A stretch of DNA of 64,000 bases, taken from assembly GCF_002205635.1 (NCBI RefSeq), contig NZ_NISJ01000004.1:1-64000 (forward strand), in the 5' to 3' direction. The notes below the pieces were generated by a model. It saw nothing but the letters and a program-made list of their open reading frames with translations. It searched no databases and was not told where the DNA came from. Origin of the DNA: Sphingopyxis witflariensis. Its GTDB lineage: Bacteria > Pseudomonadota > Alphaproteobacteria > Sphingomonadales > Sphingomonadaceae. This document shows, piece after piece, positions 1 to 8,454 of this stretch; position 1 is the stretch's first letter; each line of letters starts with the position of its first letter. Made by a program: the position numbers and the translations under genes.

Positions 1-141
1 GGTCCGCGAACTCCCATACGGGCCCGCAGCCTCCGATGCTGCATCAGAGGCCGGACAGATGGCAGCATCCGACTACGTGCATTACCTCCAAAAAACCGCT
101 TGCGTCTTTTGGGGCGTCCACAGATGGAAAGCGGACGCTAT

Positions 142-405
142 TCAGGCGTCGTTTTCAGCGTAGTCAACTAGTCGCTGGCAACGATCGTCGGGGGAGCCGT
201 TGAGCCCTTCGAGCAAGTCGCGAGCGATGAACGTCTCCAGAAAGTAGTCATATTTGACCCCGTCTCGCTCAACAGGCTCTGTTGTATCGGGCGCGGGCGA
301 TACAACGATGGCGTCTGCATCGCCGCTCCAAGGCTTCGCAACGTAAATTGTGCTATCGTCATCCGTCCAGTCGGATGCTCTCGTGATCAGTTCGACAAGC
401 CTCAT
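142..405 (-). CDS. Small hypothetical protein (87 aa)
   Basis: I do not recognise this protein. It is short and acidic, with no signal peptide or membrane segment. The start at 405 is chosen because an AGGGAGAGG ribosome-binding sequence lies three bases before that ATG; the frame stays open upstream to 513 without a comparable site. The gene is divergent from the SUKH gene at 541 and has the same lower-GC codon use, unlike the core genes that follow. That suggests both arrived together as accessory DNA. It could be a partner or second immunity-type protein, but nothing in the sequence proves this. Confidence 0.55.
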   Translation of the reverse strand: MRLVELITRASDWTDDDSTIYVAKPWSGDADAIVVSPAPDTTEPVERDGVKYDYFLETFIARDLLEGLNGSPDDRCQRLVDYAENDA

Positions 406-540
406 TCGCCTCTCCCTCTGAAGGAGAGCGTATCGGCCAAGACCAACGTCTGCAATTGATATTGGGTTAGGCGACAGTCGGCTTTCGGTTGCGCACGAGC
501 GACAATCAGACAATCATAAGAGCGATGAGGGGGACTGCGG

Positions 541-951
541 ATGCTTGAAGGGCGAGACTGGTATGCGGCGAGTGCAGCGACGGCGGAGGAATTGGCGCAC
601 CTACGAACCGTCGCACCGCATGATCTGCCCACTCGGTATCTCGATCTGCTCGCTTTTAGCAATGGTGGTGAAGGCCCATTGGCTATCCAGCCTTACAACC
701 TCTGCTTGGACCCGGCGATGACTGTTGCGGATACAATCAATAGCAAGAACCACGGTCAATGCGACCTCCAAGGATTTCTCATTTTCGGCAGTAATGGTGG
801 CGGAGAGTATCTTGCATTCGACACCCGGCGCATAGCACCGTGGCCTGTCGTCGCGATCGACATGATTGCGGGCGGCAATAGCGCCGCGATTATCGCGCCT
901 GATTTCGAAGAGTTCTATGACCGAATTGGGATCGAGGCTCAGGCGGATTAG
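541..951 (+). CDS. SMI1/KNR4 (SUKH) family protein
   Basis: 136-aa soluble protein matching the SUKH fold. An early LPTRYLDLLAFSNGGEG segment (about residues 31-47) is the family's helix-plus-glycine signature, and a central FGSNGGGEYLAFD strand (about 82-94) and a C-terminal FEEFYDRIG helix follow. SUKH proteins are commonly immunity proteins against contact-dependent or polymorphic toxins, though some are housekeeping. No toxin gene lies beside it here, so it would be an orphan immunity gene. The start has an AGGGGG site seven bases upstream. The stop codon lies inside a perfect 21-bp tandem duplication (930-971). Confidence 0.8.
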   Translation: MLEGRDWYAASAATAEELAHLRTVAPHDLPTRYLDLLAFSNGGEGPLAIQPYNLCLDPAMTVADTINSKNHGQCDLQGFLIFGSNGGGEYLAFDTRRIAPWPVVAIDMIAGGNSAAIIAPDFEEFYDRIGIEAQAD

Positions 952-971
952 ATCGAGGCTCAGGCGGATTA
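930..971. repeat. Perfect 21-bp tandem duplication at the SUKH stop codon
   Basis: The unit gatcgaggctcaggcggatt plus a final a occurs twice in a row (930-950 and 951-971). The first copy encodes the last residues of the SUKH protein, and the copy junction supplies its TAG stop. Without the duplication the same residues would be followed by TAA, so the protein is unchanged. Confidence 0.95.
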
Positions 972-1008
972 AACGTCCACTTTCGGTCGTTTGCTGCCAT
1001 TCCCCTTT

Positions 1009-1082
1009 CGTCACCCCGGACTTGATCCGGGGTCCATGCGACAGGCGTGGCTATGGATGCCGGATCAAGTCCGGCATGACGA
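1009..1082. repeat. REP-like extragenic palindrome, copy 1
   Basis: Two inverted arms, cgtcaccccggacttgatcc and its near-complement ending ggcatgacg, are separated by about 15-20 bases. The same arms recur at 15953-16045. It lies between the SUKH gene and the convergent YggS gene and could fold as a transcript-end hairpin. Confidence 0.85.
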
Positions 1083-1118
1083 TAGTGGGAGCGTCATATT
1101 CGCCCTGTCGGTCGCCGG

Positions 1119-1781
1119 TTAGCGCGACCCGAACAGCGCTGTCCCGACACGCACATGCGTCGCGCCCATCGTGACCGCAGTCTCATAATCGCCGCTCATC
1201 CCCATCGACCGCAGCGGCAGGGCGTGGCGTTCCGCGAGTTCGTCGAGCAGCGCGAAATAGGGCGCGGGTTCGATGTCGGCGGGGGGGATTGCCATCAGTC
1301 CCGCGATCTCGAGTCCCGCATCCTTCGCTTCGGTGAGCAGCGCGGGCAGGTCGCGGACCGCGCAGCCGCCCTTTTGTTCCTCGTCGCCGATATTGACCTG
1401 CACGAACAGCTGCGGTTGTTTACCCGCCTTGTCGCAGGCGCGTGCGAGCGCCTGCACCAGCGACGAGCGGTCGACCGAATGGATTGCGTCGAACAGGCCG
1501 ACCGCCTCTTCGGCCTTGTTCGATTGCAGCTGGCCGATCAGGTGCAGCACGACGTCGGGAGTTTCGGCGCGCAGTGTCGGCCATTTGCCCTCGGCCTCCT
1601 GCACGCGATTCTCGCCGAAGTGCCGCTGGCCGGCGGCGATCAGCGGGCGGATCGCGTCGGCCTCGTGGGTCTTCGACACCGCGATCAGGCAGATATCGCC
1701 CGCGCGCCGCTGCGCGCGCTTCGCCGCGTCGGCAATCGCCGCCTGCACCTGTGCCAGCCTGTTCGCCGCGTCGCTCATCAT
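1119..1781 (-). CDS. YggS/PROSC family pyridoxal-phosphate homeostasis protein
   Basis: 220-aa single-domain protein with the alanine-racemase N-terminal TIM-barrel fold. The PLP-binding lysine is in IAVSKTHE (K37). Further family motifs are FGENRVQEAEGKW, HLIGQLQSNK and the C-terminal SMGMSGDYETAV and RVGTALFG segments, which bind the cofactor phosphate. The family stores and delivers PLP in the cytosol and has no known catalytic reaction. Length is normal. Two adjacent ATG codons (1781 and 1778) could each be the start. Confidence 0.93.
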   Translation of the reverse strand: MMSDAANRLAQVQAAIADAAKRAQRRAGDICLIAVSKTHEADAIRPLIAAGQRHFGENRVQEAEGKWPTLRAETPDVVLHLIGQLQSNKAEEAVGLFDAIHSVDRSSLVQALARACDKAGKQPQLFVQVNIGDEEQKGGCAVRDLPALLTEAKDAGLEIAGLMAIPPADIEPAPYFALLDELAERHALPLRSMGMSGDYETAVTMGATHVRVGTALFGSR

Positions 1782-1828
1782 ATGTTCCTGTCGTTGCGCC
1801 TGTTTGCAGCGCGCCTATAGGAAGGGCG

Positions 1829-2470
1829 ATGCCGCGACGCCACCCCCTGTCCCCTACCATCTCGTCCCCGCACATCTGGCTGTTCAGCGACGAGCGGTCG
1901 GCGATTGACGTCGTGACGCTCGCGGCGTTGCTCCCGCCGGGCAGCGGCATCGTCGTGCGCCATGACAGCCTAGCGCCCGCGGCGCGCTGGCGCCTTGCGC
2001 GGCGGCTGATCCATATTGCGCGAGCACGGCGGCTGGTGCTGCTGCTCGCCGACACCCCCGCGATTGCGCACCGCTGGGGCGCCGATGGCGTTCATTTGCG
2101 CCAGCATCATTTGGGCAAGGCGGGGCAGGCGCATCGGCTGGGGCTGATACTTACGATGCCGGTGCACGACCGGGCGGAGGCACGCCGGGCCCGGCGTGCC
2201 GGTACGCATGCTGCTTTCATCTCGCCGCTCCATCCGACACGTTCGCATCCCGGCGCTCCGGGGCTCGGCCGTGCGGCATGGCTGCGGCTCGCCCGACTCG
2301 CGGGCGCGCAGCCGATCGCGCTCGGCGGCATGTCTCCTGCGCGCGCGCGCGCGTTGCAGAAGGCGGCTATGGCCAGCGGGATCACCCCCGGCTGGGCGGC
2401 GATCGATGCGTGGGTGGAAAAGGCGGCGAAGCGCCGGGAGCGGGTTGTGTCGAGACTTGGCTCAGGGTGA
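1829..2470 (+). CDS. Thiamine phosphate synthase (ThiE/TenI)-like protein
   Basis: 213-aa protein of the TMP-TenI superfamily. Visible motifs are GADGVHLRQHH, the SPLHPTRSHPGAPGLG loop (the family SPvFpTxSK phosphate loop) and ALGGMSPARARAL near the end. The start at 1829 is set by a GGAAGGG site just upstream; the same frame is open further back, but that part is antisense to the YggS gene. ThiE joins HMP-PP and HET-P into thiamine phosphate; TenI-like relatives with a weak active site also exist. No other thiamine gene is nearby, so the exact activity is open. The arginine-rich sequence is unusual. Confidence 0.75.
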   Translation: MPRRHPLSPTISSPHIWLFSDERSAIDVVTLAALLPPGSGIVVRHDSLAPAARWRLARRLIHIARARRLVLLLADTPAIAHRWGADGVHLRQHHLGKAGQAHRLGLILTMPVHDRAEARRARRAGTHAAFISPLHPTRSHPGAPGLGRAAWLRLARLAGAQPIALGGMSPARARALQKAAMASGITPGWAAIDAWVEKAAKRRERVVSRLGSG

Positions 2471-2583
2471 GTCGAAAATGGTGATTTTTCGAGACACGGA
2501 GCGCAGCGTCGTTTTGTACGTGAGCACCGGAAGGTCGGGAAATTGCCATTTGCAGGCCACCATGGGCCGAATTTCGATACAGC

Positions 2584-3297
2584 CTAGAAGCGGAACGCGG
2601 TTCCGACATAGACAGCCTGGCTGTCGCGGCGCGCATCGGTCAGCGGCTCGACGCGCTCGTCGCTCCGGTAACGGACGCCGGCGGTGACGTCGATATTCTT
2701 GGTCACGCGATAGCTGCTGACGACATCGACGACCTGGTCTTCGCCCGGTGCGGTGACGCGATCGGTTGCGCCGCTCGGATCGCTGGGTCGCGCGATCATG
2801 CGCGTTGCGAAGCGCGATTTTCTTTCTTCCTGTTCGGGCGCTTTCGCGACCGGCAGGTTACGCAGGTCGACGCCGCGCGGCAACGACGGCGTCACGAATT
2901 TCTCAAACCCGACCGAGGCGCCCAGATTATAGGCGACGGGGGTGATGGCGACCGGTGCCTTGCGGCCCATGGCGAGAGCGGAGGTGCGCGATGCGCTCGA
3001 CGTGTCGTCGCGGGCGCGAATCACGACGGTGATCGCGCGGTTCTTGCGGTTTTCGTCGGTCATCGCGGGGGTAAAGCTGAACCCGCTGCGCGCATTGGCC
3101 GACATTTTGGTATAGCGTGCGATCAGGCGCGGATCGCCCGACGCCGGGGTGAATTGGCCGAGCAGGGTTTCGGACAAGGCGGTGTCGCGGATGCGATCGG
3201 TGCGGCTCATCGCGGCGAGGGCAGGCGGCAAGGCAAGCGAAATCGCCGCCAAAGCGACGATGCTGCCTTTCCAAAAATGTCGCGATTTGCGCGCCAT
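2584..3297 (-). CDS. Predicted outer-membrane beta-barrel protein
   Basis: 237 aa. A basic N-terminus and a hydrophobic stretch (about residues 12-28, ending PPALAAM) make a Sec signal peptide. The C-terminal part alternates polar and hydrophobic residues and ends in aromatic phenylalanine (VGTAFRF), the usual end signature for BAM-inserted barrels. I see no family-specific motif. The start at 3297 gives the signal peptide; an upstream extension to 3495 would bury it. The gene is transcribed away from the DUF3576 lipoprotein gene across a 276-bp gap that should hold both promoters. Confidence 0.65.
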   Translation of the reverse strand: MARKSRHFWKGSIVALAAISLALPPALAAMSRTDRIRDTALSETLLGQFTPASGDPRLIARYTKMSANARSGFSFTPAMTDENRKNRAITVVIRARDDTSSASRTSALAMGRKAPVAITPVAYNLGASVGFEKFVTPSLPRGVDLRNLPVAKAPEQEERKSRFATRMIARPSDPSGATDRVTAPGEDQVVDVVSSYRVTKNIDVTAGVRYRSDERVEPLTDARRDSQAVYVGTAFRF

Positions 3298-3573
3298 ATG
3301 CTCTGCGACTCCAACCCCTAGAGACTCGTCAAATAGGCCTTCCCTCGTAAGATTACCAGCGATTCGGAGGCAATTAATCTTACCATATTCGCTTTTCACC
3401 GAAACTTGTTGCGCAATGACAACAGTCGGGCGCCGCCTGAGCCGGGCATGAACGGCGGCAGAGCGGAAATTGCCGCGCTTGCCCGACGGCGGCAAGGGCG
3501 ATAGAGACGCTGAAAATTCTCAGCAGTGCGGCCCGGTTCCATGCCCGGCGCGCCCAAAATAAGGTGTTTCGGC

Positions 3574-4035
3574 ATGCCCAAGCTTAACCTTCTTGCCACG
3601 CTCGGTCGCCGTCCGGCCACGCTCGCGCTGCTCGGCGTCGCGGCGCTCGGCCTTTCGGCGTGCGGCGGCAAGGAACGGCCGCGCGCCGATCTGGCCGCCA
3701 GCCAGGTGACGACGATCGGCGTAAACAGCTATTTGTGGCGCGCTTCGCTCGACTCGCTTTCGTTCATGCCTTTGCTCCAGGCCGATTCGGCGGGCGGGGT
3801 CATCATCACCGACTGGTATGCCAATCCCGGCAACGCCAATGAACGGATGAAGGTGACGGTATCGATCCTCGACCGCGATCTGCGCGCCGACGCGCTGCGC
3901 GTCGCCGCCTCGCGCCAGGTCGCACAGGGCGGGACCTGGGTCGATGCGCCGGTGCAGGCGGCCACGGTGCAGAAGCTGGAGGAAATCATCCTTACCCGCG
4001 CCCGCGATCTGCGCCGCGGTGCCTTCCAGGGCTGA
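3574..4035 (+). CDS. DUF3576 domain lipoprotein
   Basis: 153 aa. A lipoprotein signal peptide ends in LGLSACGG with the lipidated cysteine at C30. The mature part (VNSYLWRASLDSLSFMPLLQ, then VIITDWYANP and a C-terminal VQKLEEIILTRARDLR helix) matches the alphaproteobacterial DUF3576 family, a predicted periplasmic lipoprotein usually next to leuS. The function is unknown; the link with leuS and lptE suggests an envelope role. The start at 3574 follows an AAGG site at 3561-3564. The next gene, leuS, begins 51 bases after the stop, so the two are probably cotranscribed. Confidence 0.85.
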   Translation: MPKLNLLATLGRRPATLALLGVAALGLSACGGKERPRADLAASQVTTIGVNSYLWRASLDSLSFMPLLQADSAGGVIITDWYANPGNANERMKVTVSILDRDLRADALRVAASRQVAQGGTWVDAPVQAATVQKLEEIILTRARDLRRGAFQG

Positions 4036-4086
4036 TCCACGGGCGCGCCTCGCGCCGAACCAGATAGACAACGGGAAGCTTAAGAC

Positions 4087-6651
4087 ATGACCCGCGAAAC
4101 GCGCTTTGGCGCCTTGGCCGCCGATGCCCGCTGGCAAGCGGCGTGGGAGGCGGCGAACAGCTTTGCCACCACCGACAGCAGCGATGCCGAGGGGGGAGAA
4201 AAGCCCAAGGCCTATATCCTCGAGATGTTCCCCTATCCCTCGGGGCGCATTCATATGGGCCATGTCCGCAACTATGCGATGGGCGACGTTCTCGCGCGGT
4301 TCAAGAAGATGACCGGCCACGACGTGCTCCACCCGATGGGCTGGGATGCGTTCGGCATGCCGGCCGAAAATGCCGCGATGGAAAAGGGCGTCCATCCCGG
4401 CGGCTGGACCCGCGACAATATCGCGTCGATGCGCGGTCAGCTGAAGCGACTCGGCCTCTCGATCGACTGGAGCCGCGAACTCGCGACGTGCGAGCCCGAT
4501 TATTATGGCCAGGAACAGGCGCTGTTCCTCGACCTGTTCGCCGCAGGCCTCGTCACGCGCAAGGAAAGCTACGTCAACTGGGACCCGGTCGATATGACCG
4601 TGCTCGCGAACGAACAGGTGATCGACGGCCGCGGCTGGCGCTCGGGCGCGCTGGTCGAGAAAAAGAAACTGTCGCAGTGGTTCCTGAAAATCACCGACTT
4701 TGCCGAGGAACTGCTCGAAGGGCTTGGCAGTCTCGACAGCTGGCCCGACAAGGTGCGGCTGATGCAGGAAAACTGGATCGGCAAGTCGCAGGGGCTGGAA
4801 TTCAGCTTCAAAATGGTCGGCGGCGCGCCGGGCTTCGACGTCTTTACGACGCGCCCCGACACGCTTTATGGCGCGAGCTTCGCGGCGATCTCGCCCGACC
4901 ATCCGCTTGCCGAGCGGTTGGCGCAGGACGCGCCCGCACTCGCCGAATTCATCGCCGAATGCCGCCGTCAGGGAACCTCGGCCGAGCAGATCGAGACCGG
5001 CGAGAAGCTCGGCTTCGACACCGGCCTGTCGGTCGAACATCCGCTCGATCCCGCGCTCCACCTGCCGGTCTGGGTCGTCAATTATGTGCTGATGGATTAT
5101 GGCACCGGCGCAATCTTTGGTTGCCCCGCGCACGACCAGCGCGATCTGGATTTCGCGCATAAATATGAACTTCCGGTCCATCGCGTGATCGCCGACGGCG
5201 ACGAAGTGGCGCTGCATTTCACCGGCAAGGAAGCCTACACCGGCACCGGCAAGCTGGTGAACAGCCACTTCCTCGACGGGATGAGCATCGACGAGGCGAA
5301 GGCCGCGATCGTCGCGCGCGCCGAACATGATGGCTGGGGCAAGGGCACCACCGTCTGGCGCCTGCGCGACTGGGGCGTCTCGCGCCAGCGCTATTGGGGG
5401 ACGCCGATCCCCTTCATCCACTGCGCCGCGTGCGGCACGGTGCCGGTGCCCAAGAGTCAGCTTCCCGTCGTGCTGCCCGAGGATGTCGATTTCTCGGTCC
5501 CCGGCAATCCGCTGGCGCGTCATCCGACGTGGAAGCATGTCCATTGCCCGAGCTGTGGCCAGGATGCGGTGCGCGAAACCGACACGCTCGACACATTCGT
5601 CGATTCGTCATGGTATTTCCTGCGCTTCGCGAGTTCGCCCGCCGACCGACCGTTCGATCCCGAGGTGATCCGCCGCTGGTTGCCCGTCGATCAGTATATC
5701 GGCGGTATCGAGCATGCGATTCTCCACCTGCTCTACGCGCGCTTCTGGACGCGCGCGCTCAACAAGATGGGGATTATCGACATCGTCGAGCCGTTCGCCA
5801 GCCTGTTCACACAGGGCATGGTGACGCACGAAACCTACAGCCGCGAACAGGGTGAAGGCTTGCCGCCGCTCTATTTCACCCCCGACGAGATCGAACGCAG
5901 CGCCGATGGCGCGACGCTGACTGCCGATGGTGCGCCGGTCGCGGTCGGCCGCGTGATCAAAATGTCGAAGTCGAAGAAGAATGTCGTCGATCCCGATGCC
6001 ATCCTCGACCAATATGGCGCCGACGCCGCGCGCTGGTTCATGCTGTCCGACAGCCCGCCCGAACGCGATCTGCCGTGGAGCGAGGCCGGGATCGAAGGCG
6101 CATGGCGCTTCGTTCAGCGCCTGTGGCGGATCTTCGGCGACACCGAAAATATCGGTGACGGCGGCGAAGACATGGCCCTCGCGCGCAAGCTGCATCAGAC
6201 GATCGCCGGAGTCGCGGCCGATATCGAAGCACTGGGCTTCAACAAGGCGGTGGCGAAAATCCACGCGCTTGCGAACGAGATTGAAAAGGCCAAGCCTTCG
6301 GCGACGCGCGCCGAAGCCTGCGCGACGCTGATCCTGCTCGTCGCGCCGATGATGCCGCATCTCGCCGAAGAGGCGTGGGCGGCGCTTCCCGCGAACCAGC
6401 GCATGACCGCGATGATTGCCGATGCCGCATGGCCCGCCGCGAATCCGGCACTGCTTGTCGACGACGAAGCGACCATCGCGATCCAGGTTGCGGGCAAGTT
6501 GCGCGATACGATGACGTTGCCCAAGGGGCTCGACAAGGATTCGGTCGAGGCCGCGGCGCTCGCGCGCCCGCGCATCGCCGAGCTGCTTGGCGGCGCCGCA
6601 CCGAAGAAGGTGATTGTGGTCCCCGACCGTTTGGTGAATATCGTACCGTAA
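4087..6651 (+). CDS. leuS: Leucyl-tRNA synthetase
   Basis: 854-aa class Ia aminoacyl-tRNA synthetase, full length. The HIGH signature appears as HMGH (residues 56-59, within [13 protein letters not shown]) and the KMSKS loop as K625-S629. A zinc-type CAACG...CPSCG segment and the CP1 editing domain (the [10 protein letters not shown] region) lie between them, and the [15 protein letters not shown] motif is present. It charges tRNA-Leu in the cytosol. The first gene-pair neighbour downstream is lptE, the usual alphaproteobacterial order leuS-lptE-holA. Confidence 0.98.
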   Translation: MTRETRFGALAADARWQAAWEAANSFATTDSSDAEGGEKPKAYILEMFPYPSGRIHMGHVRNYAMGDVLARFKKMTGHDVLHPMGWDAFGMPAENAAMEKGVHPGGWTRDNIASMRGQLKRLGLSIDWSRELATCEPDYYGQEQALFLDLFAAGLVTRKESYVNWDPVDMTVLANEQVIDGRGWRSGALVEKKKLSQWFLKITDFAEELLEGLGSLDSWPDKVRLMQENWIGKSQGLEFSFKMVGGAPGFDVFTTRPDTLYGASFAAISPDHPLAERLAQDAPALAEFIAECRRQGTSAEQIETGEKLGFDTGLSVEHPLDPALHLPVWVVNYVLMDYGTGAIFGCPAHDQRDLDFAHKYELPVHRVIADGDEVALHFTGKEAYTGTGKLVNSHFLDGMSIDEAKAAIVARAEHDGWGKGTTVWRLRDWGVSRQRYWGTPIPFIHCAACGTVPVPKSQLPVVLPEDVDFSVPGNPLARHPTWKHVHCPSCGQDAVRETDTLDTFVDSSWYFLRFASSPADRPFDPEVIRRWLPVDQYIGGIEHAILHLLYARFWTRALNKMGIIDIVEPFASLFTQGMVTHETYSREQGEGLPPLYFTPDEIERSADGATLTADGAPVAVGRVIKMSKSKKNVVDPDAILDQYGADAARWFMLSDSPPERDLPWSEAGIEGAWRFVQRLWRIFGDTENIGDGGEDMALARKLHQTIAGVAADIEALGFNKAVAKIHALANEIEKAKPSATRAEACATLILLVAPMMPHLAEEAWAALPANQRMTAMIADAAWPAANPALLVDDEATIAIQVAGKLRDTMTLPKGLDKDSVEAAALARPRIAELLGGAAPKKVIVVPDRLVNIVP

Positions 6652-6670
6652 GAAATGGCATCCTCATTTC

Positions 6671-6748
6671 CGTTCGCATCGAGCGAAGTCGAGATGCCCA
6701 TCGTCTGTGCGTGCCTTCGGGGTGTCTCGACTGCGCTCGACACGAACG
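6671..6748. repeat. Dispersed inverted repeat between leuS and lptE
   Basis: Left arm 6671-6694 and right arm 6725-6748 are inverted copies matching at 21 of 24 positions; the core is tcgagcg-agtcgaga. The sequence type (GTCGAG...CTCGAC) is common as an extragenic palindrome in sphingomonads. It would form a hairpin in the leuS-lptE transcript. Confidence 0.8.
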
Positions 6749-6763
6749 GGATAAGGGTCAATA

Positions 6764-7318
6764 TTGTCTAAGATGCGCACGCTCTTCATTTCCTGCCTCG
6801 CAGCCGCCTCGCTGACCATCGGCGGGTGCGGGCTGCGTCCGCTTTATGCGAACGGCAGCAAGGGCGCGGTGGCGATGGTGCTCGCCGACGTCGATGTTGC
6901 ACCGATCGAGGGCCATTCGGGCTGGCTCGTCCGCAACGCGCTGCGCGACCGCTTTCAGGCGACGCAGGCCGGGCATGGCGCGGGCAAGCGCCTGCGCCTC
7001 GACGTGCGGCTGGAAGATTCGATCACCGGCTTTGGCGTCCGCGCCGATGATGCGGTGACGCGTGAGCGGCGGACGCTGCGCGCGCGTTATCAGCTGGTCG
7101 ATGCGGCGTCGGGCGAAGTGCTGCTGGACGCGGTCGCAGCGCAGGACGCCGGGATTGACGTCGTCGGCAGCGAATATGCGACGATCGCCGCCGAATCGTC
7201 GGCGCTCGAACGGCTTGCCTCGGGCGTCGCCGATCAGATCGTCGCGCGGCTGGCGGTGTTCGCGAACCGCGGCGGCGGCCAGGTCCAGACAACCCCGGCG
7301 CCCGCGCCGGTCCCCTGA
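6764..7318 (+). CDS. lptE: LPS assembly lipoprotein LptE
   Basis: 184 aa. The lipoprotein signal ends IGGCGLRPLY with lipidated C22; GCGLRPLY is the hallmark of alphaproteobacterial LptE. The mature protein has the short alpha/beta fold expected for the plug of the outer-membrane LPS translocon LptD-LptE. A TTG start at 6764 is preferred because AAGGG lies six bases upstream; an ATG three codons later (6773) is 15 bases away from that site. holA starts five bases after the stop, so translation is probably coupled. Confidence 0.9.
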   Translation: MSKMRTLFISCLAAASLTIGGCGLRPLYANGSKGAVAMVLADVDVAPIEGHSGWLVRNALRDRFQATQAGHGAGKRLRLDVRLEDSITGFGVRADDAVTRERRTLRARYQLVDAASGEVLLDAVAAQDAGIDVVGSEYATIAAESSALERLASGVADQIVARLAVFANRGGGQVQTTPAPAPVP

Positions 7319-7323
7319 CCGGC

Positions 7324-8355
7324 ATGAAAACGGTCAAGCCCACCGACCTCGAACGCCAGTCGCGGCTCGACCCCGCAGTGCGTTTCACTTTGCTCACCGG
7401 TCCCGACGAAGCGACGATGGGCGCTCTCGCAGCGCGGCTGATCGGCCTCGCCGGCAAGGACGCCGAACGGCTCGACCTGACGGGGACGCAGCTTTCGCAC
7501 GACCCCTCGCTGCTCGCGGCCGAGGCGGCGTCGATGTCGCTCTTTGCCACCCAGCGGATCATCCGGCTCGAAATCGGCGGCAGCGGCGACGATTGCCTCG
7601 CGGCGGTCGAGGCGCTGATCAACGCCGACACCGCGATCAACCCGGTGGTCGCGACCGGTGCGTCGGTCACCGCCAAGTCGAAACTGATCAAGCTGGTCGA
7701 AGGCGCGGGCAACGCCATCGCCGCCATTTGTTACCAGCCCGATCGCCGCGCGCTCGTCGGCATCGCGATGGCGGCGGCGGAGGAACAGGGGTTGCGGCTC
7801 GCCAATGCCGAGGCGCAATTGCTCGTCGATCTGGTGTCGGGTGATCAGGCGCTGATGCGGCGCGAGATCGAGAAGATGGCGCTGTATCTTGACGCTGCGC
7901 CCGACCGGCAGCGGCAGGTCGCGGCTGCGGACATCACCGCGCTCGGCGCTGCGACGCATGAGGAAGATGTCAGCGAATGTATCAATGTCGCGCTTGGCGG
8001 CAAGGTGCGCGAGATGCCCGCGATGCTCGCAAAGGCGACTGCAGTCGGGGTCGCCGAGATCCGCATCATCCGTGCGCTCGCGATTCGCGCGATGGCGCTT
8101 GCGCGGCTGCGCGCCGAGGTCGACGCGGGCGCGCATCCCGCGACCGTCGTGTCGGCGCGGAGCAGCGGCATTTTCTGGAAAGAACGCGACGCGGTGACCG
8201 CGCAGCTTCACATCTGGGATTCGCTGCGCATTGCGCGGCTGATGAGCCGGCTGCTCGACTGCGAGCGCGCGCTCAAGGCATCGGGGACGGCGGGGGCGGT
8301 CCTGTTCCGCAAGCTGATGACCGACATCGCGCATCAGGCGGCGCGCGCGCGTTAA
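7324..8355 (+). CDS. holA: DNA polymerase III subunit delta
   Basis: 343 aa. The AAA+-like clamp-loader delta fold is visible: an N-terminal VRFTLLTGPDEATMGALAARL segment (about residues 19-39, replacing a functional P-loop), SLFATQRIIRLEIGGSG, and the middle SGDQALMRREIEKMALY (about 178-194) typical of HolA. The C-terminal helical collar region ends at the stop. It loads the beta sliding clamp in the replisome. It follows lptE by five bases in the conserved leuS-lptE-holA order. Confidence 0.93.
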   Translation: MKTVKPTDLERQSRLDPAVRFTLLTGPDEATMGALAARLIGLAGKDAERLDLTGTQLSHDPSLLAAEAASMSLFATQRIIRLEIGGSGDDCLAAVEALINADTAINPVVATGASVTAKSKLIKLVEGAGNAIAAICYQPDRRALVGIAMAAAEEQGLRLANAEAQLLVDLVSGDQALMRREIEKMALYLDAAPDRQRQVAAADITALGAATHEEDVSECINVALGGKVREMPAMLAKATAVGVAEIRIIRALAIRAMALARLRAEVDAGAHPATVVSARSSGIFWKERDAVTAQLHIWDSLRIARLMSRLLDCERALKASGTAGAVLFRKLMTDIAHQAARAR

Positions 8356-8363
8356 TGCCTTTT

Positions 8364-8435
8364 CCCTCCCGCTTGCGGGAAGGGAGACGCGGGCAAAAAG
8401 AAACCGCCCGCTCACCCAAGGGCAAGCGGGCGGTT
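8364..8435 (-). terminator. Hairpins between holA and the TonB receptor; terminator for the receptor
   Basis: An 11-bp perfect stem (8402-8412 with 8425-8435) is followed on the minus strand by a T-rich run (TTTCTTTTT), which fits a rho-independent terminator for the receptor gene ending at 8455. A second inverted repeat (8364-8385, ccctcccgc/gcgggaaggg) sits just after holA and may end transcription from the other side. Confidence 0.8.
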
Positions 8436-8454
8436 CCCGTTACCGTCTAACCTA

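Noticed and set aside
1-141. Possible partial gene at the left edge
   Set aside because: No frame with a convincing start, stop or motif; I see only non-coding sequence.
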